From Massospora cicadina (Eukaryota > Entomophthoromycota > Entomophthoromycetes > Entomophthorales > Entomophthoraceae), in the NCBI GenBank assembly GCA_022478985.1, contig JAKSZP010007887.1:372001-436000 (forward strand): a DNA stretch of 64,000 bases. The letters run 5' to 3'. The translations under genes were made by a program, and so were the position numbers. Under the pieces are notes generated by a model, which worked only from the letters and a program-made list of their open reading frames with translations, ran no database searches and was not told the origin of the DNA. Numbering within the stretch: position 1 is the first letter of the stretch; each line of letters starts with the position of its first letter. Below are positions 48,208 to 59,434 of the stretch, piece after piece.

Positions 48208-51200
48208 GAGTTTAAAGAAAAACACTTAGTGCTTGATATTCCAACACCCAAACTGCACATACAAACCAAATTTTATAAATGTAGGTTTGTTAGTTTAAAA
48301 AATTTTGTAGTTTAACAAATTTAAATCATTTTATAATAACAAATTATTAATGTAAATTTTAAACTGCTTTTACACATATTTAACACGCTTAAAAAAATTA
48401 AAAATAAACAGTTTCTTAGTAGAACTAAAAATTTTATATGGGCCTCTTTGACCAATTTCAAATTTTTAGCTTTTGTAGTTTAGAGGAACTTTGATTAATA
48501 GTATTTTTTACATATATTATAGATTATATATTAATGGTGGCTTACCTCAATAGAAATATTATCTGAGTTACAAATGGCTGTAAGCTTCACTAGTGTGCCA
48601 GGACAACCAGTATGAAAACTATTTGACCCTTTACCATTTTACCTTCATAGGCGTACCAACCCCCTGGCAGTCTGCGTCCAACCCACTAACACAGCAGACC
48701 AATGACTTCAAATTAGCCCCAGGTCCGTGGTGTGCCCCAGTGAGTCCTGCCCCATACTGGGTGGCCAAGGCATCCCCACACTTCGCCCCACAGGGTTGAT
48801 GGCCAGTTGGCAACGTCATTGGTGGCCAGTTGGCCATGTTCCCATCTGTTTCACCTAAGGCTGAGGTATGTGACTTGTATTATCAGCCATTTCAGGCATG
48901 TAACCTTGCGCCAAGTCAAGGGATCTATAGTCTCATTTTATAATAACATTTACTGAGAACTACTAACAGCTAAAATAAAATAGGCGAGAGAGATCTTTAT
49001 TTGGTTGGAAAAATGAGTATTTGTATGATAGGGTACTTCACCTATTTAAAATTCATGGCCATCCAAGCTGGCACTTTTATAAATCCTTGGTCATTTGTGG
49101 TAACAAATCCCTCCCAATTTGCTCATCAGTTCACCAAATTATAGATTAGGTCAATCCATCCTCAGTATGAGTAGCCTGTCACTTTTATATAATTCAATAA
49201 TAAAATTAAAACATCAAGTATCCTTGGCATAAGTTGCTGATGCTCCAAGTTAGCAGTGGAACCAAATTCTGATTCTTGGCAACATATTCATCTGTTTACC
49301 ACCAGAAATTCCCACAATTGACCTTCAAATGGTCAATTGGCGGCAAATGCAGGTTCCGCTGAACCTAAATTGAATTGATAATTATAACATTAAATAATAT
49401 TAAACTAGGCGATTAGTGGGCAAGCACGCCCAACTACCAACACCCCTAATTCTGAAATTATTGGTAGGATCCATTTGGGTAAATTTCTCAACAATCTGTT
49501 ACCTTATACCCCTAAAGAATGCTGAGTAAGATAGAGCTATCAACATGGTAAACCCCAAAGATAGTTGATAGAAACAAATGCCTTTTAATGAAGTAATGGA
49601 ATTTGACCTCTTAGCCTTATGCTGTAAAAGAATAGATTATGAATGCAACATTATGAACACGAGCAACGCCATATAAATTAACTAATCTTTTAGATCAGTT
49701 AATAATGACTACCATAAGCATTATTAAACAAAGTTGAAGCCGTGGCATCCTACTAGGTAACAATAAAGCTAAACTATATTGCTTGATTACTTTAAAACTT
49801 GTAGGCAGTTGTATTCTAACATAAAAAAAATAAAGCAATTAGTAGCAATGTAGGCATCTTCCCTGCTTACTTAACAATGAACTGCTTAACAATCCATCTG
49901 GTATATAAGTTATCTATCAAATTATTTTATTTTAGATTAGCTGAGCATTTATTTAAAAAATTTCACATGCAATCATTAGCCTATAATCTATAACACCTTT
50001 TAAAGATAACTATTATATTTTATCTTCATACCACATACCTCCTATTTGAGCTTTCTAAAAGGTTGCTATACCTTTTCCTACTATTAAATGGGTGAATTAA
50101 TCTTAATATGTCCACACACAGTTTGCAAGTCGGTGGGAGCCCACCCTTCAATTGGACGGGGTGACATTCCCGTTCCTATCAAAAAAGGGTCCAAGAAGGC
50201 CAGCTGACCATCCCATCTCCCATGGTGACCTCGCCCCTGTGATAATGAGTGGCGGGTATCATCTTACCCATTAAGGACCTTGCCATCTGTCACAGTATTA
50301 ACTTTGGACGAGTTGATACTATATGTTAAGGAGATTTTTTACTGAACTATCAGATAGTCAGCATTTGTATGGAATGAAAGGTTCAAATGAGGTCAATGGC
50401 AACAGCCCTTTGGCTCAAGGCCTGAGAGCCCTAAACTGGCGGCAGAAAATCCTGATGGTTACATACTTTTATCAAATAAAGCAACTATGTCTAATCTTTG
50501 GCAAAGCTCATTGATGGCATCAGGTAACGGCAATATTATCATTAATTTAGAGCCTCCCCAAAACTACTAGGAACAAAGCTCAATGTGCATGCACCTTCTA
50601 TGAAGAATGCACCTGATATCAAATTTGTCAGTGGAATTCACTGATGGCAATGGGTTATTGTCAAAAATTTCTGCCAGATCTGAACCCACCTCAAAAATAT
50701 CAAAATTCTCATTAATGAATCCCGCTTGGTTAAACGTACACTAAATTGATGGGTGCGGGTAGTTTGGGCAAACCAAACCTATTTTTGACCCCTTGGGACT
50801 GCCCCTACGTGAGTGGCCTTGGGGGTACCCCATTGACCGTCAGGTGAGATGCCATTGTGCTAACCATTGAAACTGCAGTAAAACTGCAATTCAAACATTT
50901 GTGTACAATCTGACAGTGACTCAGCCCACCGCTGAATTTTTAAAACTTAATCAAATAAATTCCATTTTTTTCCTCTACCTTTCTCAATGTTCATTGAGCT
51001 AGGTCAAATATCGAGGGCCCCAATCCTGCGCTTTCCTAAGCTATTCCCCAAATTGATTGTCTATTATAGCAGTCAACCACATTGAGGAAATTGACGGTTG
51101 ATTCTCTTAGTTCCTAACTTCACTATAAAATCTCCCTGAAAAAATCATTTAAGATAATTTAAATTTTATATTTTCAAACCTCTGAGCCATTTTAAAATTT

Positions 51201-51949
51201 GGCCCCACATCCCTCATACCAACTGGGGTGTCTCAGTTATATTTTTTAATTTTATCTCAATTGTAGTCACTTGGGCCTATTGTGCCAAGACCGTTATGAA
51301 ATTTATCTCAATCTCACAACTTCTTATGGCCAGTCCCATTGTCCCTGAGGCTGCAACAGCCTGGGTTCTCGCTGGGTTGTCTTTTACATTCGCAGTCCGT
51401 TAATACCCCATTGTTACTCACATCCTGGTAACTTAGATGTCATTCATGTGGCAATGCCCTTGGCATTCTGGCTCGCCTTTTGGGTGCTTCTGCAAACAGC
51501 TGGCAGGCTGTTCTAAGATTCATCTGCTGCTGTCCTAACATGATTATTCATCGATTGTTTCCATCCATTTTCACCCTCCTTTTTATGATGGATGATGCAG
51601 TGGTAACCATCTTCATTATGAATATTCAGTTGGTATCCTGCCTTTGGTTGATTGTCCAGTTAATTGCCAAATTAATACGCAGCTCCCAGATGTCTTTAAA
51701 GGAATTTCTTCATAATCAACTTTTTTTCATTTCCTTGCTTTCCCCTCAGTAACCCTCAAAATGGTAACTTCATTATTTGATATGGTTATTTGGCTTTGGG
51801 CTTTGTTCGCAACACTGAATCAGCATCCATTTTGGTCCCAAATCCTAGCACTGCCCACGCGCTCAAGTTGGCGTACCAGGCTCACCTGTCTTCACAATAT
51901 CTAAAGTGTCTGCAGAAATGAGAATATTTGCCTTAAACAAAATTCTGCC
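48208..51949. other. 3.7 kb without a recognisable gene
   Basis: Mostly AT-rich. There is a GC-richer island at about 48640-48860 with one 68-codon frame (proline-rich, GVPTPWQSASNPLTQQ) of unknown nature. Two tRNA-like segments on the minus strand, near 50290-50105 and 50885-50750, may be SINE remnants: box A-like TGGTTAGCACAATGG near 50870 and TAATGGGTAAGATGA near 50270, with poor box B and no shared tail. The right part probably includes the gag and 5' LTR of gypsy E, but I found no repeat partner. Confidence 0.4.
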
Positions 51950-54840
51950 TACTTTTTATTTCCAGTGAAAATTAGAATTAGAGCTCATCAGATGTCCTTT
52001 GAGGCCTTGGTCAATACTGGAGCAGCGGGTAACTTCAATAGTCTGGAGCTGGACCAGCAGCTTAATCTTGACTTGGACAAAAGTATTTTGATGATGGTCA
52101 ACTTGTCTGCCTCCCAGCCATCCTATAAAGTAAGGCGCCCAGTACACAACCTTGTTCATCAGTTTAGTTTTTGTAATAGCTTCACGGAAATGCCTAACCT
52201 TGTGTTTCCTGTGATTGAGAATGTGAGTTGGTAGCTTCGGCAACATATGTAAATCCACTTGGAATCTAGCATGCTATCATTTTACAATGGGCAGGTGAAG
52301 GGCGAGTTTTTCATTATTGGACATTCTCACTAAAGCTCAAGGCTATGGATCAGTTAGATCCTTGTTTGTCCTATAGGTCTTCTGCCGGATTTTACCCTCA
52401 GCGTTGATGGAAAGCATTTTTGTTTCTAAAAAGCTGATCGCCTTCCCCAAATACATAATTTAACTTGAGTTTTTAAACAACGGTGGTGGTGGGGAGCATA
52501 ATCTGCCCATTATACCCACATACCGCAGAGGAGGAGGCTTCCATAATGCAAGGTTTATCTGACATGCTAAAGAAGGGGTGTTTGTTCATAGAGAGCTCCC
52601 CAGTTGCCTCCCCCATTGTCTTTGCAAGAAGGCAGATGGTCACCTTTGTTTCTGCGTTGATTACGGCCACCTCAACAATATCACACTTCATGACATCTAA
52701 CCACTGCTTTGGAACAGACAATCAGCAAAGCAATAGCTAAATCACGATGTTCACAAAAATTTATTTAATTCCGTTAATCAGATTTTGGTGACAAAAGTTA
52801 GGAATGGCTTACCGCTATTCGTACAAGATGAGGCATATTCCAATTTCCAATGATGCTTTTTTGGCTTAATAATGCACCCATAACATTTAATTAAATGATC
52901 AATAGTGTTCTGGGTGATCGTCAGTTCATCTTAGTAGTTGAATATATTGATGATATTCTGGTACACTTCCCAACTCCCAAACAAGATGCAAAGGACTTGG
53001 AGGCGGTAGTGGCTGCCCTTCATAAGGCCAGTTTTATTTGTCAATCCATTGAAATGTGAGTTTTATTGGGAAGAATTCACCTTTTTGGCCAATCTTATTT
53101 TGAAAGATGGGTATGCCATCCCACCAAGAAAATTGGATGCAATCCGTGAGTGGCCAACTACAACTACTCAGAAGCAACTGAGAACTTTTTGGGTACCATC
53201 ATATTCCTAAAAAAGTCTCTCCTGCGCTTTCACAGCTAGACACCCCTCTCCATCGATCCACAGGAAAGAACGTTCCCTTCCGCTGGACGCCCAAGTGCCA
53301 GCAGGCATTCAATTTGACATGGAAGCTTTTTGTCACCCCCCAAACTAAAACATGCAGAACCTTCCAAACCATATATTGTAGCCTGTAATTCATCTTCTAC
53401 TTCAGTAGAGGCTGTCTTGCTCCAAGAGCTCGATGGTTTGAACACCCAGTCTCTTATTTTTCCAGCAAGTTCCCGTCCACTGAGCAATCCTGGCCATCTA
53501 TGATAAGGAGCTTGCAGCTGTTGTATGGGATTTGACCCACTTACGGTATCTCTTGCAAGGCGCTCAGCATGGGTTGACTGTGCAAACGAACCGCCATGAT
53601 CTTCTTTATTTCTGCAAACCACAGAAGTTAGCACACCAGCAGGTCCAAACCTAGTGAGATTTGTGCAGCTTTGCTTTTCAGATATGAGTTTATAATGGAG
53701 TGTTAAATGTAATCCCCTATTTTATAAGTCACAACCTCACACATTGTCTAGCTGACTCAGATGAGGAAGATCTTGTCACGGTCATTCCCCCCACACTAAA
53801 TTTTCCCTTGTTTCTCTCACGGTTTCAGCAGCAGATCTCACTCCAGATGCGCCTTTAATTTCACAGGTCTTAGCAGTACAGACAGTATATGCGGAAGGGG
53901 TGAGACTTTTTGGCGGTTGTCTTTCCCTTCATCCAAGCATTCACTCTATTCTCTGGCTGAGGTGATCGTCCAATTCCAGTCATGGGTGTGAGACTCTAAC
54001 TTTCTTGATGCCAAAGTAATTCAGGTATTTTATGATCCTCCTGCATTCAGATTCTTGGGTAATAGAAAGGTATTGATTTAATCAAGCATACTTATAATTT
54101 TAGCTAGTCTTGTACAAGGATGTCTCAGCATGGATTGCATACTGTGTAACTTGCACATGGGCCAAATTGGACTGGTAACGTAGGATATTCTTTTACATCC
54201 CTTGCAGCATGCAGAGGGCTAATGGACATTGGTTTCCGCGGATTTTTTTGAGCTTTCCAGCTCCAAGTGGTTTACAGCAGTTATGGTGGTTGTTGACCGC
54301 TTTACTAAATTCTCCCTGTTTATCCCATGCTCTTTCTTCATCACTTCCAAATAAACTGCTCGCCTGTTTGTGCATCGTGTGTTTTTAGATGTTTGTGCTC
54401 CTACAAAAAATTATCAGCAACCATGGGACTCAATTTACAGCGCAGTTTTTGAATGAGCTTTTGGCTATCTTGAAGATTATGCCCTGTTGCTCCACTGCAT
54501 ATCATCTACAGTTGGATGGAAAAACTGAATGGGTTAATAAAATCATAGAAAAGTATCTGCCGTGCTAATCTGTAGCCTCTCAAGATACCTGGGCTGATGA
54601 CCTTCCCCTCGCTCAGTTTTTCAGAGATTTGCCTCCCAGGCCTCAGCAGAAGAATGTTGTGGGTCGAAATCCACCTAGATGGGGAAATGTCAGCTATTTA
54701 CGAGTTTGTGATGAGCCAAAAAGCCATTTATTTGATGTTACTAATGATTATAAGGAAATTGGCCAGGAGACCCTGGCCAATTCTTGGTGGAACCCATTAA
54801 TTGGGGTAACACCCTTTTGACACCTGCACAGGCGCCTAAA
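51950..54840 (+). mobile_element. Ty3/gypsy retrotransposon E (different lineage), pol remnant without visible LTRs
   Basis: The plus-strand order is protease, RT, RNase H, integrase, C-terminal tail, that is a gypsy pol. Wording differs from elements A-D (for example MLKKGCLFIESSPVASPIVF at the RT start and FRWTPKCQQAF at the RNase H start) and resembles the marY1/Tf-like gypsy group of fungi. No LTR pair or primer-binding site was found, so the ends are approximate and it may be partial. Confidence 0.7.
51965..54820 (+). pseudogene. gypsy E pol: protease, RT, RNase H, integrase
   Basis: Protease: FEALVNTGAAGNF near 52000-52040, the DTGA motif with Asp changed to Asn. RT: the ESSPVASPIVF block at about 52590-52630, NNAPITFN, then VVEYIDDILVHF with the catalytic DD kept (YIDD at 52943-52954). 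RNase H-like: KPYIVACNSSSTSVEAVLLQEL near 53370-53430. Integrase: AYCVTCTWAK (zinc-finger CxxC, near 54145) and ELSSSKWFTAVMVVVDRFTKF near 54250-54310. A C-terminal piece with PPRWGNVSYLRVCDE runs to 54820. There are dozens of stops and frameshifts throughout. Confidence 0.72.
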
Positions 54841-54869
54841 AGTAAAAACAAACGGTTGGATTAATCAAA

Positions 54870-55061
54870 CAACATGATGAACTATGGGGCAACAAGCGGA
54901 AGGTACTCTCCCAACCATCACCAAGTTTCTCAAAGCACCTACGTTAGGACCCCTTTTATAGGAGAAGCAGAGGTCCCCCAAGGTGAAAACACTTTCTTGA
55001 GTGGTGATTGGTTGAAGTACATCAAAACCTTACTACATGGGTACATTCTGCCCCAAAACCC
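54870..55061 (+). repeat. fragment resembling gypsy C LTR, inverted relative to it
   Basis: The reverse complement reads ACCAATCACC..., TTTTCACCTTGGGGGACC and CTCCTATAAAAGGGGTCC, in the same order as the gypsy C LTR (GCACCTTGGGGACCCC, GCCTATAAAAGGG). The match covers only part of that LTR. It could be the start of the gypsy E 3' LTR if E and C have related LTRs, or an unrelated LTR scrap. Confidence 0.4.
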
Positions 55062-55548
55062 CTTGTTATAAAATTGGCATTATATAAGAGATATGCCATA
55101 AGATTTTTGCACAGATTTTTACCCACTGAGCAATTAGGACTAGCATTGTGAGTATCGTTGTCCTTAAAGCAACTGAATAAACTTCTAAAAATTATGGAGC
55201 ACTTGTTCCACAACTCCCTATTTATTTAATATAATTAATACAGTGGATTCTGCTGTTCTGCTTACTATAAACTACTTAACAACCTCCTTCTTTCTATCTC
55301 GTCTCACCTATATTGTAGCGCCTTTGAATGCTACTGCTTCTATGGCTTAGTAAATTAGTTCTCCATATCTCATTGTTTCATTGATTCTTTATTAGTTAAT
55401 CTCCAAATCACCTAATCTATGATTTTCCAACAACCCAATATCGCCTCATTTTGAGGCGCTTAAATTAACATTACTCATATCAAATCTTGGCGGAATCCAT
55501 CCATTCCACCATAATGACTTAGGGCTTATCATCCAATAATATTAGAAT
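55062..55548 (-). repeat. inverted LTR of the gypsy D type, head to head with the D left LTR
   Basis: Reads as a diverged reverse complement of 55549-56041 along its length: CACTGAGCAAT, TATGGAGCACTTG, TCTCACCTATATTGTAGC, CCCAATATCGCCTCATTTTGAGG and CATAATGACTTAGGGCTTAT all match in order. The pair therefore forms a near-palindrome of about 980 bp. No internal element sequence belonging to it is evident on the left, so it may be a solo LTR or the edge of an older, inverted copy into which D inserted. Confidence 0.8.
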
Positions 55549-56041
55549 TGTTGTGAATTTGATATAACTGGACAATAAGCCTAAGGTCATTATGGCGAAA
55601 TGAATGAAATTTGTCAAGATTCGATATGGTAATGGTAATTTTAGTGCCTCAAATTGAGGTGATATTGGGTTATTGGAAAATGCCTCAAATTAGGCGATTG
55701 TGAAATTAACAAATGAAGAATTGATGGAGCCAATAAGATATGGCTAATTAAATTTATAAGCCATATGAGTTGTATCATCTGAAGTTGCTACAATATAGGT
55801 GAGATGAGATTATCTAGGAGGGTTGTTGTTAAGAAGGATAGAGTAAAGCAGAACAAGAAGAATCCGCGGTATTAAAGTACATTTAATAAAGAGGTTGTGG
55901 GAGCAAGTGCTCCATATTTACTAAAGTTATTCTGTTGTTTCAAGGGCAGCAATCATCATATCATTGGTCCCTATTGCTCAGTGGATTAACCCTGTGCAAA
56001 AATCCGCCAGCATATTATTGAATACTGCCAAAATTACAACA
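55549..56041 (+). repeat. gypsy D left (5') LTR
   Basis: Starts TGTTGTGAATTTGATATAAC and ends AATTACAACA. A close direct match to 62915-63405, with only scattered differences, for example GAACAAGAAGAATCCGCGG and CATATCATTGGTCC identical in both. Confidence 0.92.
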
Positions 56042-56042
56042 G

Positions 56043-56060
56043 TGGTGCTCACTACAGGGG
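56043..56060 (+). other. gypsy D primer-binding site
   Basis: TGGTGCTCACTACAGGGG, one base inside the 5' LTR. It shares TGGTGCTCACTAC with the sites of gypsy B and C and, degraded, A. It implies a primer whose 3' end reads about CCCCTGTAGTGAGCACCA. I do not recognise which tRNA this is. Confidence 0.78.
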
Positions 56061-56255
56061 GCCATTGGACAATCACAAAGCCAACAACCTTCCTCAGATG
56101 CTGGCAATGTTCAATCAGGCTTACTTTAGCAAGGAGTTTTTTCAAGACACCGCAACCATTGAATATGCAGAACTCAAGCTTGCCTTGGACGCTGTGCTCC
56201 AGTGGAAAAAGGAGTTTCTACAGGAGGTTTTTATCACTAAGCTGCCTCCATTTGA

Positions 56256-58172
56256 CTCTCTTTTGCTCAGCGTAACTTTCGAGCCAAATCACATGAATTT
56301 AAAAAACAAATCATATTTTCCTGTAGTAGTTTTGCTCCAATGTCATCAGATTCTCCGCCAGCTGCTCCAGCGTGGGGCAGCGGTGAAACTCCCCCACCAT
56401 TTTCTGTCCAGCAGTAAAATGCGCTAGGACTGGTTCACCCAGTCATTTTAAACCCATGGGCTGATTCGTTCCACCCAAGGACCTGGACGCCCACCTTGCT
56501 CAGACCCAAGCGGTACCTCACTGCCCCCTAGTGCTCTCCAGAGCAACATGCGCTATGGCTCAAGGGTCAGATATGGGAAACTATTCCCATACCATGACCA
56601 AGCCATTACTTAAATGGCACAGGCGGCGATGATACCTGCCAGATTTATTGATTTTCGCCCCTACAAAGGGTATTTTGACCTTAGCTTCACCTTCAAAACT
56701 GACGCTGCCATTGCAGCAACTGTGCCCCTGGTATTCCAGGGCACCCCTCTCCCCGCAACTCAGGATTGGCTCCAGTGGACACCACTTTGGTGGTCCAGTT
56801 TGCTTGCCTGCCCACCCACATCCCCCCTGAAGTGCTCCATCAGGAGCTGATGGCCAGTTTGGCAGCCTATGGCTCCAACCCCATTTTACAATTTGTGGTC
56901 CCAGATGGGGCCACACGACTTGCTGGGCCTTGGGCATATGCCATGATAAGCCCTGAATTTAGTAAAATTGCGGTGGTAATTCTGCCATAAACCGTTATTC
57001 CCTTAGTGCCCGACCATCTGTTTTGGGCCCACGTTGAGGTCAGGTGGACAATCTGTCCATCATGTTTCAAGTTAGACCACTCGAAACACAAAATTCCCCT
57101 ACTCAACTACGTCAGATGGATCAGACAACTCATCCGCTGACCTCCAATCTGATGCCCACCCTGTACAATTTCAGGTATGGGGCACAATCCTAACTCCTCC
57201 ACCCTTAAAGCCAGTTGCTGCAGCTGCACCTGCAGCCACCAATCAGCCTCCTCCTCACACCAATGCCTTAAATAATCTCTCCAATCAAACATCAGATTGG
57301 ATCCCAGTTCAATACCATATGTCCACAAATGAATTGAACAAACCTCAACCATACGCTGATTCCACAAACCAATTTAACCAAAACCCATGGGAATTATTGG
57401 ATAAAATTGATGAATCAGGTAACATTGTTGAAGAACTGTTGCTGCAAGTCAAGCGGCTCTGTAACGCAGAATGGGATGCAAAATTCCCGCCTCAGAAATA
57501 TGTCCCACAACCCAACGCCAAACCGTTCTACAGTGACCACCAGCTTACAGTAGAAGCAGCTGCCACACCAGATTGCCATCCACTCCGCAAAGCTGCCACC
57601 AAATCTGTGGCTGCGCTTGCAGGAGGAATTCCACCTCCCGTTACTCCCAAAGATCTTACTGCACAAAGTAATATCAACATGAAAACTTTACACAAAAATG
57701 TCACTGAAGCCATCCAGAACGTGGTAAGAGTAGCAAGGAATCTGAAAGCAAAAATAACCCAAACCAACATTACCACATTCGTTAAATTCCCAGATGCCCG
57801 CCTCAAAGTTGAAGACGCTTTGGCCAAATACATCATTGGCATTATGATGGCTAACAACTATTCAGAAGTTCCAATCATCAGAGATATCAAACCCCATAGC
57901 GCTGATGCCCCCACACCCCTACTATCTGCCTTAACATGCACCCTACTCTGGAATGAGATGGATGTGGCCAAAGACGAGCCCCCAATCCCCCCTCCCCATC
58001 CACCATGGAGGGATAGCAGTATTTGCTACCCACCTAGTTGGATATTTGCTAGGTATGATTCAATCGATCCATCCAGTTTGGGCGTTTTGTTTGAATTATT
58101 AATTTTTTATTATGATTTTAGTTTTAGTTTGGTAATGTCCATCCCCTGGTCAGCTTACCTCGGTTATTTAAA
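56256..58172 (+). mobile_element. H3: ORF1-only non-LTR element, full length, inside gypsy D gag
   Basis: A perfect 17-bp duplication AAGCTGCCTCCATTTGA at 56239-56255 and 58173-58189 delimits a 1917-bp insert. It has an 84-nt leader, an ORF of about 559 codons (56340-58016), a 3' UTR of about 156 nt and the tail TCCCCTGGTCAGCTTACCTC followed by GGTTATTTAA. Since gypsy D is comparatively well preserved and H3 interrupts it, H3 shows that the ORF1-only family was still moving after D inserted. Confidence 0.93.
56340..58016 (+). pseudogene. H3 ORF1-like protein, best preserved copy of the family
   Basis: ATG at 56340 (MSSDSPPAAPAWGSGETPPP). An early stop follows SVQQ. RRM-like region: IDFRPYKGYFDLSFTFKTDA (from 56641), then LVVQFACLPTHIPPEVLHQE, SLAAYGSNPILQFVV and PWAYAMISP, which line up with LINE ORF1 blocks (FIIFD-LP, LKGYGVI, CTGKAIAII). 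Zinc finger remnant CPSCFKLDH (57055-57085). The long C-terminal piece (from 57319) has NPWELLDKIDESGNIVEEL, then TLHKNVTEAIQNVVRVARNL, a predicted helical stretch, and a proline-rich end. The native stop is out of frame (TAG at 58014-58016). The C-terminal domain of about 230 residues has no counterpart in the LINE ORF1s here. Confidence 0.8.
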
Positions 58173-59434
58173 AAGCTGCCTCCATTTGATTGCAATGAAA
58201 ACATCCATTGTTTTATAAGCGATTTGAGTTTGCAGTGGAAGGAGCTTCAGATCAGCATAAGCCAAATTATCAATATCCACTTTGGATGTCAACAGCGCTA
58301 ACCAAGTTGTTTGTTATCTTCCCACCAGTTCCGCTACCTATCAAAAAGTGAAAGATACTGTGTTGTGGTTATTTGGAGGGACTATGAAAATGGCACAGCG
58401 GAAGGCAGAATTCTTAAAAATTGGGTTTCAGCATAATGAGACCCTCACTGCATTTGCTGATCGCTTTATGAGGGAAGCTCATGTGTTAATTGGTGATGAA
58501 ACTTTAACTGAATCAGATGTATGCATAGCATTGACCTCCGCTATGAAATCATACCATGAGCTTTTAAATACCATGGCTCCATATTTAGAAGTTGGTATTC
58601 CTTTGCTTAAACTTGTTTATATCTTGTGCTGGTTATCCACTAACCTCCATCCACCCAACATAGAGCAGAATCATATCCTCTCCGCTGCTGGACCTTCTTA
58701 TTTGAGGAAGTCATCTCTTCCATTTCAGCGTCCATATGGTAACCACCAGCCTTATTATCGGCACACGCCTCATATGGAATGGAGTTGCCGTCAGCAGTTC
58801 AACTATGAGGAAGGGTCTGTCTACACTGCTCGACCTCATCCTAACTTTTGGGATGTACCATTTTACAACTATCATGGACGCAAATCTTACAAGATCAATT
58901 GTTTCTTGTGTGGTCGTTCTGGGCACTTAACCAGAAGTTGTCTTCATCATCAGGGTTATTCCCTCCCATAAGGACAGTACAATCAGGATATTCAGAGCAG
59001 TTTAGAGATGGGACTCTCTACTTCCGCTAATTTAACTCAACACGTCCCACCTGAACCTATCCCTGTACACTCAGTGGAAGCTCCCTTGGCTGATGTGTCA
59101 GTCTTATATCAGCAGCCGGTTGGAGGGGTGATTATTTTGACACAAGTGCAGTCTGCGGCTATGACAGAAGAGGGGTCCCAGTTGCAGGTTGAGCTGTATG
59201 CTTGCCAAATGTTTGACCAAGTTTCAACTGAAAAGTTGGACCCCTCCTCTGATGCCCCTTTCTTGCAAGCAGTAAGCATCGCTTGTCCAGTCAACACTAT
59301 TATCACACAATGCCCTAGTATCGGGTGAGGGGATTGTGGGTTTTCTTGAAAACATAGATGCCATAAATGTCTATGTTACAAACATTCATGATGAATCTTA
59401 CTCTAAATGTACTTAAAGTGGCCTGGTTGTAGCT

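Larger units (their letters stand above)
56065..58971 (+). pseudogene. gypsy D gag, interrupted by H3
   Basis: The N-terminal piece (56065-56255) has LDAVLQWKKEFLQEVFITKLPPFD. The frame resumes right after the second target copy (58190 onward: CNENIHCFISDLSLQWKELQ), giving the usual LPPF(D/E)GN-type gag start once H3 is taken out. The following 229-codon piece (58282-58971) has a capsid-like region (KVKDTVLWLFGGTMKMAQRK, DRFMREAHVLIGDETL) and a perfect zinc knuckle CFLCGRSGHLTRSC at 58900-58941. A frame change separates the second and third pieces. Confidence 0.82.

Noticed and set aside
57319..58218. 299-codon frame as the gag of gypsy D
   Set aside because: It lies between the two copies of the 17-bp duplication that delimits H3 and matches H1 and H2. 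The true gypsy D gag is at 56065-56255 and 58190-58971.
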